Source: an uncultured Prevotella sp.
GTDB taxonomy: Bacteria; Bacteroidota; Bacteroidia; Bacteroidales; Bacteroidaceae
Assembly: GCA_900546575.1 (NCBI GenBank)
Contig: URDM01000072.1
Location: forward strand, 1-14,688
DNA: 14,688 bases
Direction: 5' to 3'
The notes below the pieces were generated by a model that did no database searches, was not told where the DNA came from, and saw only the letters and a list, made by a program, of their open reading frames with translations. Of this stretch, positions 4,606 to 12,525 are shown in pieces (the first letter of the stretch is position 1; every line of letters begins with the position of its first letter). A program made the translations under genes and the position numbers.

Positions 4606-7350
4606 ATGGCATCAGAAAATACGCAAACTGTCAGCGGATTTATTCCCGACCCTTGTCAGCAGGAAGTGATTGAGGCTCAAGGTGGATTTCATCTTGTGCT
4701 TGCGCCTCCAGGATGTGGCAAGACCCAGATATTGACCGAACGCATACGCTATGCTCACGACTCAGAGGGCGTGGAGTATAAGGATATGTTGTGCCTTACG
4801 TTCACCAACCGTGCTGCACGCGGCATGATTGAACGCATTACGCAGAACATCGCGGATGATGATGTGAGGGACGTTTTCGTTGGTAATGTGCATCGTTTCT
4901 GTTCAAAGTTTCTGTTTGCCGAGGGACTTGTGGCTGCCGAGTCGAGCGTTATTGACGAGGATGATGCCGTATCGATACTTGCGCGCTATCTTGGTGAGGA
5001 CGAATATCTGGTGCAATCAAACTACAATCGTCGTCGCTCGTATAGCGAGATATTCCATCTTGAGAGTATGATGCATCAGATTAGCCACGGACATCCTAAG
5101 GAATTGCGTGTGCATCCGGAGTGCATCAATCTTACTGACATAGCAGCCATGCGGCGTATCTGTACAGTTATGGGCAAGCCGTTTGATGCGGCAGCCATGA
5201 CTGATATATATAATAATGTGGAGCAATATCGTGACCTTACTCAGTCGGACACGTGCGATTATGGCGACCGTCAGGCCATATTCAAGCTTCTGCAGAAGAT
5301 GACGCTAGCCCAACAATACCACAAGTATAAGCGAGCCAACCGACTGCTTGACTTTCAGGATTTGCTTATGATGACGTACGATGCGCTTGTTGCCGATACG
5401 GAACGAAAACTGTACAAGCGTTATCCGTGGATACAGGTGGACGAGGTGCAGGACATCAATCCCTTGCAGATGGCTATAATCAAGATGCTTACTGCTCGCC
5501 CTTTCCGCACGGTCATGTTTCTTGGCGATGAGCAGCAAGCCATATTCTCGTTTATGGGAGCCAAGCTCGATACGCTTTCTGCCATTAAGTCAAAGCCGGC
5601 ATGCCAGTTGCATCATCTGTCGGTAAACCATCGTTCGCCTCGCTATCTGCTCGACATATTCAATACTTATGCCGCTGAAGTGCTTCGTATAGATAGTGCG
5701 CTTTTGCCTGATGCCGGCAAGAGTAGCAATGAGGTGCTTATGGGCAACGAACTGAAGATTCTATGTAGCGAGGATTATGATCAGGAGGTGCGCGACTGCG
5801 TACAGTTTGCCGACAATTTGAACCGTACGTTCCCGCAATCTACTACGGCCTTTGTGGTTAATGCCAACCGCGATGCTGAGGATATAAGTCAGGAGCTGAC
5901 ACGTTGTGGTATCGGACATTTCAAGGTTTCGGGTACCGACCTCTTCTCACAGCCCGATGTGAAGCTTCTGTTGGCTCATCTTGGTGTGCTCAACAATGAG
6001 TTCAGCTTTATGTCGTGGGCAAGATTGATGAAGGGAGTGCGTGTCTACGAGAGCAATGCGGCGGCACGTAAGTTTGTGCGTGACTTGTTCGACCGTGCCA
6101 TATTGCCGTCTGACCTGTTGCGCAACGATGATTCTACCTATCTTATGCGATTTGTCGATAGCTACGCCAATGACACGATAGTGGTGTTTGATACCGAGAC
6201 AACCGGACTGAATGTGTTTGAGGACGACATCCTGCAGATAGCAGCTGTGAAGATGAGGAACGGCGAGGTGGTGAAAGGGTCGGAGTTTACGGTATATGTC
6301 GAAACCGACAAGGAGATTCCTGCTATGCTTGGCGACATCGTTAATCCTATTGTTGAGGAGCGCAAGCACCATGACTTACTGACTCACGAGGAAGCATTAC
6401 GCCAGTTTATGGCTTATGCCGACGGATGTACTCTGCTCGGACACAATGCCGATTATGACTATAACATACTTGACTTCAATCTTCGTCGCTACACGCCAGA
6501 CCTTAATCTGCATGATTTGCATCCGTCGTATCTCGACTCGTTGCGACTTGTACGTCTGTTGCATCCCGAACTTAGAGAGCACAAACTGAAGTATCTGCTT
6601 GAAGTGTTGCATCTCGAAGGCTCCAACTCGCATCTTGCCGATGATGATGTCAATGCTACGCGCAGCGTAGTGGTGCATTGCTATGAGCTTTCGAAGGATA
6701 GGGTAGGGCAGCAGCACGACTTTCTTAACGACAGTCGTGTGCGTCAGCGTGTCGAAACATTGCGTCGTAACTACAAGCAGATGTACGTATCGGCACTTGG
6801 CAGAATATACACCCAATTGGATGATGTCAAGCCGGCTTTGGTAATGGAACTAATGCGTTTCTATGACTATCTGCTTTCTGAAGGAATGGTGCAGGAGATA
6901 GACGGACTGCGTTTTGTGATGGATTATCTGTCGGGCGAGATGATAGATACGGGCCGGGAACCGTCACTATATGAGCAGCTTTCTAATCATACAATGGAGA
7001 TAAGCACTCTGAAGGAAGCCGACCTTTGCGGCAGCAGCAATATGAAGGAGCGCATTTTCGTTACGACTATACACAAGGCGAAGGGACTGGAGTTTGACAA
7101 TGTCATCATATTCGATGCCGTCGACGGACGTATGCCCAATTATTACAGTCGCAACAATCCCCGCCAATTGGCTGAGGACGCACGCAAGTTCTACGTAGCC
7201 TTGTCGCGTGCCAAGCACAGGCTGTATGTTTCGCAATGCATCACACGCCTCGACTATCAGAATGTGCCGCACGACGTACACCTCACGCCTTTCATGAAGC
7301 CGATAGCTAAATACTTTAAGGAAGAGCGCTTTGCAGCCGAAAAGAAGTAG
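4606..7350 (+). CDS. UvrD/Rep-family helicase with internal DnaQ-like exonuclease
   Basis: This 914-residue protein is a superfamily 1A DNA helicase interrupted by a proofreading-type 3'-5' exonuclease. Helicase motifs appear in order: Walker A APPGCGKT (K39), motif Ia LTFTNRAARGM, Walker B QVDEVQD (D279, E280), motif III FLGDEQQAIFSFMGA and motif IV VNHRSPRYLLD. After the exonuclease come motif V TTIHKAKGLEF (820-830) and motif VI KFYVALSRAK (861-870), whose arginine finger is R868. Between motifs IV and V, residues of about 524-695 form a DEDDh exonuclease: Exo I FDTETTG (D529, E531), Exo II HNADYD (D618), Exo III HLADDD (H676, D681). All catalytic residues of both activities are present, so it should couple ATP-driven 3'-5' unwinding to end trimming, presumably in repair or replication restart near the nucleoid. 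It has its own promoter-like site and converges with dnaA. Product names such as UvrD-helicase domain protein or 3'-5' exonuclease both fit; I would not call it uvrD or pcrA. Confidence 0.93.
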   Translation: MASENTQTVSGFIPDPCQQEVIEAQGGFHLVLAPPGCGKTQILTERIRYAHDSEGVEYKDMLCLTFTNRAARGMIERITQNIADDDVRDVFVGNVHRFCSKFLFAEGLVAAESSVIDEDDAVSILARYLGEDEYLVQSNYNRRRSYSEIFHLESMMHQISHGHPKELRVHPECINLTDIAAMRRICTVMGKPFDAAAMTDIYNNVEQYRDLTQSDTCDYGDRQAIFKLLQKMTLAQQYHKYKRANRLLDFQDLLMMTYDALVADTERKLYKRYPWIQVDEVQDINPLQMAIIKMLTARPFRTVMFLGDEQQAIFSFMGAKLDTLSAIKSKPACQLHHLSVNHRSPRYLLDIFNTYAAEVLRIDSALLPDAGKSSNEVLMGNELKILCSEDYDQEVRDCVQFADNLNRTFPQSTTAFVVNANRDAEDISQELTRCGIGHFKVSGTDLFSQPDVKLLLAHLGVLNNEFSFMSWARLMKGVRVYESNAAARKFVRDLFDRAILPSDLLRNDDSTYLMRFVDSYANDTIVVFDTETTGLNVFEDDILQIAAVKMRNGEVVKGSEFTVYVETDKEIPAMLGDIVNPIVEERKHHDLLTHEEALRQFMAYADGCTLLGHNADYDYNILDFNLRRYTPDLNLHDLHPSYLDSLRLVRLLHPELREHKLKYLLEVLHLEGSNSHLADDDVNATRSVVVHCYELSKDRVGQQHDFLNDSRVRQRVETLRRNYKQMYVSALGRIYTQLDDVKPALVMELMRFYDYLLSEGMVQEIDGLRFVMDYLSGEMIDTGREPSLYEQLSNHTMEISTLKEADLCGSSNMKERIFVTTIHKAKGLEFDNVIIFDAVDGRMPNYYSRNNPRQLAEDARKFYVALSRAKHRLYVSQCITRLDYQNVPHDVHLTPFMKPIAKYFKEERFAAEKK

Positions 7351-7378
7351 GGGCGTAAAAGTCGTAAACCCTATAAGC

Positions 7379-7444
7379 AAAAAAAAACTGACAACTACTT
7401 GCCGCCAGTATCTATTGGATGAGTGGCAAGTGTTGTCAGTTTTT
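7379..7444. terminator. shared bidirectional terminator between helicase and dnaA
   Basis: AACTGACAAC (7386-7395) and CTTGCC (7398-7403) pair with GGCAAG (7425-7430) and GTTGTCAGTT (7432-7441), giving 16 bp with small bulges. Nine As at the left (7379-7387) become a T tract for minus-strand transcripts, and the right side ends in Ts for plus-strand ones. The dnaA stop codon (7438-7436) lies inside the right arm. Confidence 0.9.
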
Positions 7445-8848
7445 CAGTTTGAACGAGTTCTCTATACTCGTTATCTCACTTGAGAATTTCTTGTCTATCT
7501 TGATGCGTTGCTCCACCTGGTTGCAACTGTATATCACAGTAGAGTGGTCGCGTCCGCCAACGAGTCGTCCTATTCGGCTTGCCGGCATCTTGGTGTATTT
7601 CTGTGCCAGATATATCGACACCTGACGAGCCATGACGTAGTCTTTCTTTCGGCTGCGGCTGTTGATGTTGGCAGGTGTAACGTTGTAGTGCTGGCAAACG
7701 CTTTCGATGATGTCGTCTACAGTAAGCGGATTGTCCTCTACCTTGACCGAGCGCTTGATTACGCGCTGGGCGAGCTGCATGTCAACGTTGCAGTTGTACA
7801 CTACGCTGTAAGCCATGAGCGAATTGATTACGCCTTGCAGGTCGCGCACGCTTCCGTTGGCTGTCGAAGCGATGAACTTCACCACATCCTCAGGAATGTT
7901 CAGGCCGTCGTGGCGTATCTTGCTTTGCAGAATGTCAACACACAACTGCACGTTAGGCTTCTCAAGCTCGGCGATGAGTCCGCAAGAGAATCGTGTGATG
8001 AGTCGCTCGTTCATGCCCTTCAGTTCTACCGGTGGACGGTCGCTGGCAAGAATGATGCGCTTGCCGGTGCGGAAGAGATGGTTGAAGATGTGGAAGAAGG
8101 TGTTCTGTGTACCCTTCTTGTCTTCCCACTCCTGTATGTCGTCAACGATCAGAACGTCGATGGTCTGATAGAAGTTGATGAAGTCGTTGATAGTGTTGCG
8201 CAGTACGGCATTGGTGTACTGCACCTCAAACAATCGGGCGCTGATGTAGAGCACACGCTTTTCGGGGTAGATGCGCTTAGCCTCGACACCTATAGCATTA
8301 ATAAGGTGGGTCTTGCCACATCCCGAAGGACCGAATACGAAGAACGGGTTGAACTGCATGTTCTGCGGATGTTCGGCTATGGTCTGACCTATGGCGCGTG
8401 GCAACTTGTTGCTGTTGCCTTCGATATAGTTGCGGAAGGTGAGGTGAGGATTCAGCTGCGAGTCAATCTCCTGCAATGGTGATGCGTCAAGAATGTTGGG
8501 CGACTCGTTGGCATTGGTGCGTGTCTTGGGTCGCATATTCTCGTTGGTAGGCTCGTCGCCTTCCACCACCTGCGTTTTCTTGTTCTCGCTGTCGGTCACG
8601 ATACGATATGAAAGCTGAACGTTTTCTCCAAACATACGTGTAAGCACTTTGCGCAACAAGTCTACATAGTTCTCCTCCAAATACTCGTACACGAACGGAC
8701 TCGGTACGCGTATCAACACGGTCTTCGACTCCTCATTGAAGGATTCGAAGACAATGCTTTTGAACCATGCGTTGTATTGTTGCTCGGTAGTGTTCTCGTG
8801 TATTAGCGCGAGACACTTGTCCCAAAGCTTCTCAGGACTTAAATTCAT
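7436..8848 (-). CDS. dnaA: chromosomal replication initiator DnaA
   Basis: A full-length 470-residue DnaA with all four domains. Domain I (about 1-85) begins LSPEKLWDKCLALI; a variable linker (about 86-130) follows. The AAA+ domain III has Walker A GPSGCGKT (173-180, K179) and Walker B with D236-D237 (VDDIQ). Domain IV carries the DnaA-box-binding signature GGRDHSTV (431-438). It binds DnaA boxes at oriC as an ATP-bound oligomer, melts the duplex and recruits the helicase; it usually also represses its own promoter. Here it is transcribed alone from a strong Bacteroidetes-type promoter about 60 bp upstream, without dnaN or recF beside it, which is common in this phylum. The initial ATG fits the domain I start and there is no reason to move it. 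No clear cluster of DnaA boxes was seen, so oriC is probably elsewhere. Confidence 0.98.
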   Translation of the reverse strand: MNLSPEKLWDKCLALIHENTTEQQYNAWFKSIVFESFNEESKTVLIRVPSPFVYEYLEENYVDLLRKVLTRMFGENVQLSYRIVTDSENKKTQVVEGDEPTNENMRPKTRTNANESPNILDASPLQEIDSQLNPHLTFRNYIEGNSNKLPRAIGQTIAEHPQNMQFNPFFVFGPSGCGKTHLINAIGVEAKRIYPEKRVLYISARLFEVQYTNAVLRNTINDFINFYQTIDVLIVDDIQEWEDKKGTQNTFFHIFNHLFRTGKRIILASDRPPVELKGMNERLITRFSCGLIAELEKPNVQLCVDILQSKIRHDGLNIPEDVVKFIASTANGSVRDLQGVINSLMAYSVVYNCNVDMQLAQRVIKRSVKVEDNPLTVDDIIESVCQHYNVTPANINSRSRKKDYVMARQVSIYLAQKYTKMPASRIGRLVGGRDHSTVIYSCNQVEQRIKIDKKFSSEITSIENSFKLKN

Positions 8849-8906
8849 TGGCTGTGGTACGTATGTTAAAATGTCTTTCGACAGTTGATTCTTAAAATTC
8901 CGTCTG

Positions 8907-8938
8907 CAAAATTACTTATTTTTTTTGATGTGAGCAAA
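8907..8938 (-). promoter_or_regulatory. dnaA promoter, consensus Bacteroidetes form
   Basis: On the minus strand TTTG (8938-8935), exactly 20 nt, then TAATTTTG (8914-8907), an exact match to TTTG-N19-21-TAnnTTTG. The start site would be near 8900, giving a leader of about 50 nt. The rest of the 355-bp gap (8849-9203) shows a terminator hairpin, AT-rich tracts and a short palindrome ATTGTTTACAAT near 9107, and no gene. Confidence 0.75.
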
Positions 8939-9136
8939 TACTCTGCATTTTATTGTTTAAGCAAAGTTTGTTAACATCCTTATTTACCGACAGTTAGCTT
9001 TTTTTATAAAATTGCGGTCGTATAAACGCGTTTTTCTTGAAAATCGGTTGATTCTCTGATAGTTACGTGGTTTGGGCATTTTCGGGGTGTTGTTGGTGAA
9101 ACATTGTTTACAATCGTGCTAAGATGTTGAAACAAT

Positions 9137-9161
9137 CGGCTTCAGAGCGAGTCTGAAGCCG
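9137..9161 (-). terminator. hairpin after the mlaD-like gene
   Basis: CGGCTTCAGA (9137-9146) pairs perfectly with TCTGAAGCCG (9152-9161) around a 5-nt loop, 43 bp past the mlaD-like stop. On the minus strand the stem is followed by ATTGTTTC, only moderately T-rich, so termination may be incomplete. It separates the envelope operon from dnaA. Confidence 0.65.
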
Positions 9162-9203
9162 TGAAACATTTCTTTATGCTTATTTATACAAAATCTATAT
9201 TGC

Positions 9204-10106
9204 TTACTTGTCCTTCTTTCCGAACAGAGAGAAGTGTACATAGCGTTTCGGGTGCTGTCTGAGGTTGGTCAGAAGCGAGTCGGCGCTACACATGGTTGAG
9301 TTGAGATTGTTGTAGAGCGAGGGGTCGTTCATGAGCAATCCGAGTGTGCCGTTGTTGCTGTTGAGCTTTGCGGTGAGTTCCTTTACATTATTAATAGTCT
9401 GGTCCACCTGCTGCATTGTGTTCTGTATATCGAGCTGGGCGAGGTTGGATGTCAGCTTGTTTGTATTATCGAGCACTCCGTCGGCCTTTGCCATCATCAC
9501 GGGCACACCCTTGTTGAGTGACGCCATGAGCTTGTTCAGCTCGGCGGTAGAAGTGGTGAGATTGCCGGTAATGGTCTGTACGTTGTGCAACGACTGTGCC
9601 AGAGCGGGGTCGGCAAGCAGGGTGTTGAGGCTGCCCAGAATGCTGTCGAGCTTAGGCAGCATCTTCTCGATAGTAGGAATCATGTCGGCTGCCTTGCCAA
9701 GGGCACCTCCGTTGACGTTGCCCTTGATCGTGCTGCCAGGCATGACACGCTCGCGTGGATTGTTGGCGAGCAGCAGGTTGACCTTGATATTGCCCATAAA
9801 GTCGCTCTCAATCTCGGCTGTTGAGCCGGCAGGAATGCGCATTGCCTTGTCCAGTCCGACGAGTACGCGTGTAGGATGGTCGCCCGAGTAGTCGTAGATG
9901 ACATCCTTTACGGTGCCCACTTTGAATCCGTCGGCGTAGATGGGGCTTGATGTTGACAGTCCGCTTATGTCTTTGAACTCTATGTAGTAGTCGTCGGTCG
10001 ACGAAAAGACGTTGAGTCCTTTCAGAAAATTCATTCCGAAGAACAGTATAATAACTCCCATGATAGCGACGAGTGCTATTTTCACTTCTTTCGTAAATCC
10101 TTTCAT
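9204..10106 (-). CDS. MCE family protein, MlaD-like
   Basis: This 300-residue protein has one N-terminal membrane anchor (about 9-29, KIALVAIMGVIILFFGMNFL) followed by a single MCE domain (about 39-117) with the typical run GLSTSSPIYADGFKVGTV. The remainder (about 130-275) is a long helical region rich in Leu, Asn and Thr. MCE proteins form hexameric rings or tubes in the periplasm that carry phospholipids between inner and outer membranes, anchored to an MlaEF-type ABC transporter; the transporter genes are not in this window. The gene lies 15 nt downstream of the amidase gene on the same strand, a pairing often seen in Bacteroidetes, so the two are surely cotranscribed. No Shine-Dalgarno sequence is visible; the start is fixed by the membrane anchor. 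Confidence 0.9.
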   Translation of the reverse strand: MKGFTKEVKIALVAIMGVIILFFGMNFLKGLNVFSSTDDYYIEFKDISGLSTSSPIYADGFKVGTVKDVIYDYSGDHPTRVLVGLDKAMRIPAGSTAEIESDFMGNIKVNLLLANNPRERVMPGSTIKGNVNGGALGKAADMIPTIEKMLPKLDSILGSLNTLLADPALAQSLHNVQTITGNLTTSTAELNKLMASLNKGVPVMMAKADGVLDNTNKLTSNLAQLDIQNTMQQVDQTINNVKELTAKLNSNNGTLGLLMNDPSLYNNLNSTMCSADSLLTNLRQHPKRYVHFSLFGKKDK

Positions 10107-10121
10107 AATATTGTTGAATGT

Positions 10122-11408
10122 TTATTTGTTTCTGTTTTGTTTGAATTCGCGTATTGCCTGGTTCACGTCCATCTTGTCTCCGTTCTTGAATGCTATGATG
10201 AACGCTCCCGGGAACTTGTCGAGTATAGCCTTGCGCAGGCGGTATATCTCGTTATAGTTGTTTGAAGCTCCGTAGGTATACTTCGCCATTCCGTTCTCCT
10301 GATAGAACTCGCATCCCTCAAGTCCGCGGAAGTTAGGGTCGCCTGCCTTGAGCTTGCGTTGTGCTGCTATTATCTGCACCTTGAATACCGGCTGTGCCTT
10401 GTCAATTCTTCCTGTTGGTCGGGCTATAGTCTGCGTTTTTGCGGGCTTGTTCTCGGCATTGTTTGTTCGGGATGGTTTCGGGTTTCGTTCGGGATTGGCT
10501 GTGTTGTCAGCGTTGTCCTTATTGGGGTTGTCGGCGCTTGCCTGCATATCCGTATTGTCCTTCCCGGTGGTCTGTACCGGTTCGGGAGTTTCGGATACGG
10601 GGTCGGATATTGTCTTGTAAGGCACCGTCATGTGTGTGTCGTACTTGTTCTTGTATTGTACGAAGGCGTTGTATATGCCGCGTGCCATATTGTCCACCTG
10701 CGCCTTGTCGTTGAGCATGCGCTCCTCTTCGGGGGTTGAGATGTAGCCCAACTCAATCAGGCAGGCTGGCATAGACGTGAGTCGTAGCACGGCAAGGTTC
10801 TGCTGATGCACGCCCTTGTTGGGTCGGTTGGCTGCGCGACACACGTGTGTCTGAAGCATCTTGGCAAACTCTATGCTTCGTGTCAGGTTCTTGTCCTGGA
10901 TGAATTCGAACATGATGTTGCTCTCAGGCGAGTTGGGGTCGAATCCCACGTAGTGCTGCTTATAGTCTTTCTCAAGCAGGATTACGGAGTTCTCACGTTT
11001 TGCCACCTCAAGGTTTTCCTTTTTAGCGTGCGAGCGTCCGTCGCCCAATGTGTATGTTTCGAATCCTCGCATGCTGTGGTTGCCCTTCAATGCATTGGTG
11101 TGTACGGATATAAAGAGGTCGGCTTTCTTTCGGTTGGCTATCTCGGCGCGTTCGTACAGGGGTATAAACACGTCGGTCTTGCGCGTATATACAACCGTTA
11201 CGTCGGGACAGTTGCGCTCCACATAGCGTCCGAATGCGAGCGCCACGCTGAGGTTGATGTTCTTTTCTACCGATTTGCTTCCGGGTGCACCTGTGTCCTT
11301 ACCGCCATGTCCTGGGTCGATGCAAAGCGTGAATTTGCGGTTGGCACCGGCTGCTGACGATACTAACGATATAATGAGAAATATAAAGAGCAATAATTTC
11401 TTTGCCAT
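10122..11408 (-). CDS. N-acetylmuramoyl-L-alanine amidase with SPOR-like domain
   Basis: This 428-residue exported enzyme cleaves the amide bond between N-acetylmuramic acid and the stem peptide, needed for cell separation and wall turnover in the periplasm. A signal peptide (1-22, ending SSAAGA) precedes the Amidase_3 domain (about 25-255). Zinc ligands are H34 (DPGHGGKD), E48 and H103 (FISVHTNA); the catalytic glutamate is E219 (CLIELGY). The insert at about 128-180, before the final glutamate, corresponds to the regulatory helix region found in Gram-negative AmiA/B/C-type enzymes. A hydrophilic Asn/Pro/Lys linker (about 270-333) leads to a compact C-terminal domain (about 340-415) starting VFKVQIIAA and ending AFIIAFKNG, which has the strand pattern of a SPOR-like glycan-binding domain. 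It is the first gene of an operon with the MCE protein. amiC-like, but no symbol is certain. Confidence 0.93.
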   Translation of the reverse strand: MAKKLLLFIFLIISLVSSAAGANRKFTLCIDPGHGGKDTGAPGSKSVEKNINLSVALAFGRYVERNCPDVTVVYTRKTDVFIPLYERAEIANRKKADLFISVHTNALKGNHSMRGFETYTLGDGRSHAKKENLEVAKRENSVILLEKDYKQHYVGFDPNSPESNIMFEFIQDKNLTRSIEFAKMLQTHVCRAANRPNKGVHQQNLAVLRLTSMPACLIELGYISTPEEERMLNDKAQVDNMARGIYNAFVQYKNKYDTHMTVPYKTISDPVSETPEPVQTTGKDNTDMQASADNPNKDNADNTANPERNPKPSRTNNAENKPAKTQTIARPTGRIDKAQPVFKVQIIAAQRKLKAGDPNFRGLEGCEFYQENGMAKYTYGASNNYNEIYRLRKAILDKFPGAFIIAFKNGDKMDVNQAIREFKQNRNK

Positions 11409-11461
11409 AAATGTGATGCGGTTGGTTGGTCCAAATGTCTGAACTGCAACAATTTTAGGTG

Positions 11462-11469
11462 CAAAGTTA
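11462..11469 (-). promoter_or_regulatory. -7 element upstream of the amidase operon
   Basis: Minus-strand TAACTTTG (11469-11462) fits TAnnTTTG about 53 bp before the amidase ATG. No good -33 match lies at the right distance, so this is only half supported. Confidence 0.4.
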
Positions 11470-11521
11470 GCGAATTAATCGTTAATAACTGCGTGAAACC
11501 GATAAAAACATTTAGGTATAT

Positions 11522-11552
11522 TTTGCATTGTCTTTGATTTTGCGTAAATTCG
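11522..11552 (+). promoter_or_regulatory. promoter of the lipoprotein / helical-repeat pair
   Basis: TTTG (11522-11525), 19 nt, TAAATTCG (11545-11552), with one mismatch to TAnnTTTG. The expected start leaves a leader of about 28 nt before the ATG at 11587. It is divergent from the amidase operon within a 178-bp gap. Confidence 0.6.
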
Positions 11553-11586
11553 CAATATAATAAAGTAAAATAGACAAACGTAAAAA

Positions 11587-12525
11587 ATGACAATCAAGTT
11601 AAGCTCGGCTGTTGTCTGTTTCCTGTTGTCGGTCGGACTGACCTTGTCGTGCAGCAAGCCCAAACCTCAGCCCATAACGATGCGTTCGGTCTACTATTGG
11701 AGCACAACGCTCAATATTGACTCTACGAAGTCGGCTTTCATCAGTAGTTATGACATCGGCCGTATGTACATCAGATACTTCGACGTAGTGACTGATGCGA
11801 GTGGCAGGGCGGTGCCTAATGCAACGCTTAAGTTTGCTACAGGCGTACCACATGGCATAGACGTTGTGCCTACGGTATTCGTCTTGCCCGAATGTCTAAG
11901 GCAAGACCGCCAACAATTGGCTGCGCTCATCGTCAAGCGTGTGGTGCAGATGAACGAGACCAACGACGTGCATAACGTAAGGGAGATACAGATTGACTGC
12001 GACTGGACCCGCTCGACACGCCTGCTGTATGACGAATTCATGCGTGCCATGATGCGCGAGTGTCACAGCCGTCACCTCAAACTCTCGTCGACCATACGTC
12101 TGCATCAGCTTGCGCAGACACCTCCGCCTGCCGATCGAGGCGTGCTGATGATGTACAATACGGGCGATGCAACAGATATAGGATGCCATAAGCCGATACT
12201 CGACATGCACGATGCCGCCCCATACCTGCCCCGTCTGAAGGACTACAAGCTGAAGCTCAGCACGGCTTACCCCATATTCGCATGGCGCATACTGTTTCGT
12301 GGAGGCAGATTTGTGGGCTTCATCCATCACGATGGTGAATATCCTATACTGCCAAGCGACTCTATCGCTGTACGCCAACCGTCGGCTGCCGACATCATCG
12401 AAGCCGTTAATGTAATAGGTAGTCGCCGACCTGATGCCAACAACGAGATAATACTTTTTGATCTCAACAACAATAACATCAACCGATTTAAACGCAATGA
12501 CTATGAAAAGATTCTTAATATGTAG
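11587..12525 (+). CDS. lipoprotein with TIM-barrel-like core (DUF3142-like)
   Basis: A 312-residue exported protein. A signal peptide ends in LTLSC (C22, lipid attachment; the box is slightly off consensus), then KPKPQP. The mature part opens with SVYYWSTTLNIDS and IGRMYIRYFDV (near 45-65), then has a strand-helix-strand unit, EIQIDCDWTRST (133-144) followed by a helix and KLSSTIRLHQL. These alternating strands, with acidic residues D137 and D139 at a strand end and YNTGD further on, resemble a TIM-barrel glycoside-hydrolase-like fold and the DUF3142 group; the assignment is from pattern memory only. It is probably surface or periplasm facing. Asparagine-rich DLNNNNIN lies near the end. Its last 23 bases overlap the next gene, so the two are coupled and likely work together. 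Substrate unknown. Confidence 0.6.
   Translation: MTIKLSSAVVCFLLSVGLTLSCSKPKPQPITMRSVYYWSTTLNIDSTKSAFISSYDIGRMYIRYFDVVTDASGRAVPNATLKFATGVPHGIDVVPTVFVLPECLRQDRQQLAALIVKRVVQMNETNDVHNVREIQIDCDWTRSTRLLYDEFMRAMMRECHSRHLKLSSTIRLHQLAQTPPPADRGVLMMYNTGDATDIGCHKPILDMHDAAPYLPRLKDYKLKLSTAYPIFAWRILFRGGRFVGFIHHDGEYPILPSDSIAVRQPSAADIIEAVNVIGSRRPDANNEIILFDLNNNNINRFKRNDYEKILNM

Noticed and set aside
7508..8482. 324-codon ORF opposite dnaA
   Set aside because: Long antisense frame fully inside dnaA, explained by its codon bias; the encoded protein lacks any motif.
9095..9175. Three TGAAACA motifs and palindrome ATTGTTTACAAT as a regulator site
   Set aside because: Short AT-rich matches downstream of the mlaD-like gene and far from the dnaA start site; could easily be chance.
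8849..9203. Possible oriC beside dnaA
   Set aside because: No cluster of TTATCCACA-type boxes; the best partial match overlaps the dnaA -33 element and has three mismatches. AT-rich tracts alone are not enough.
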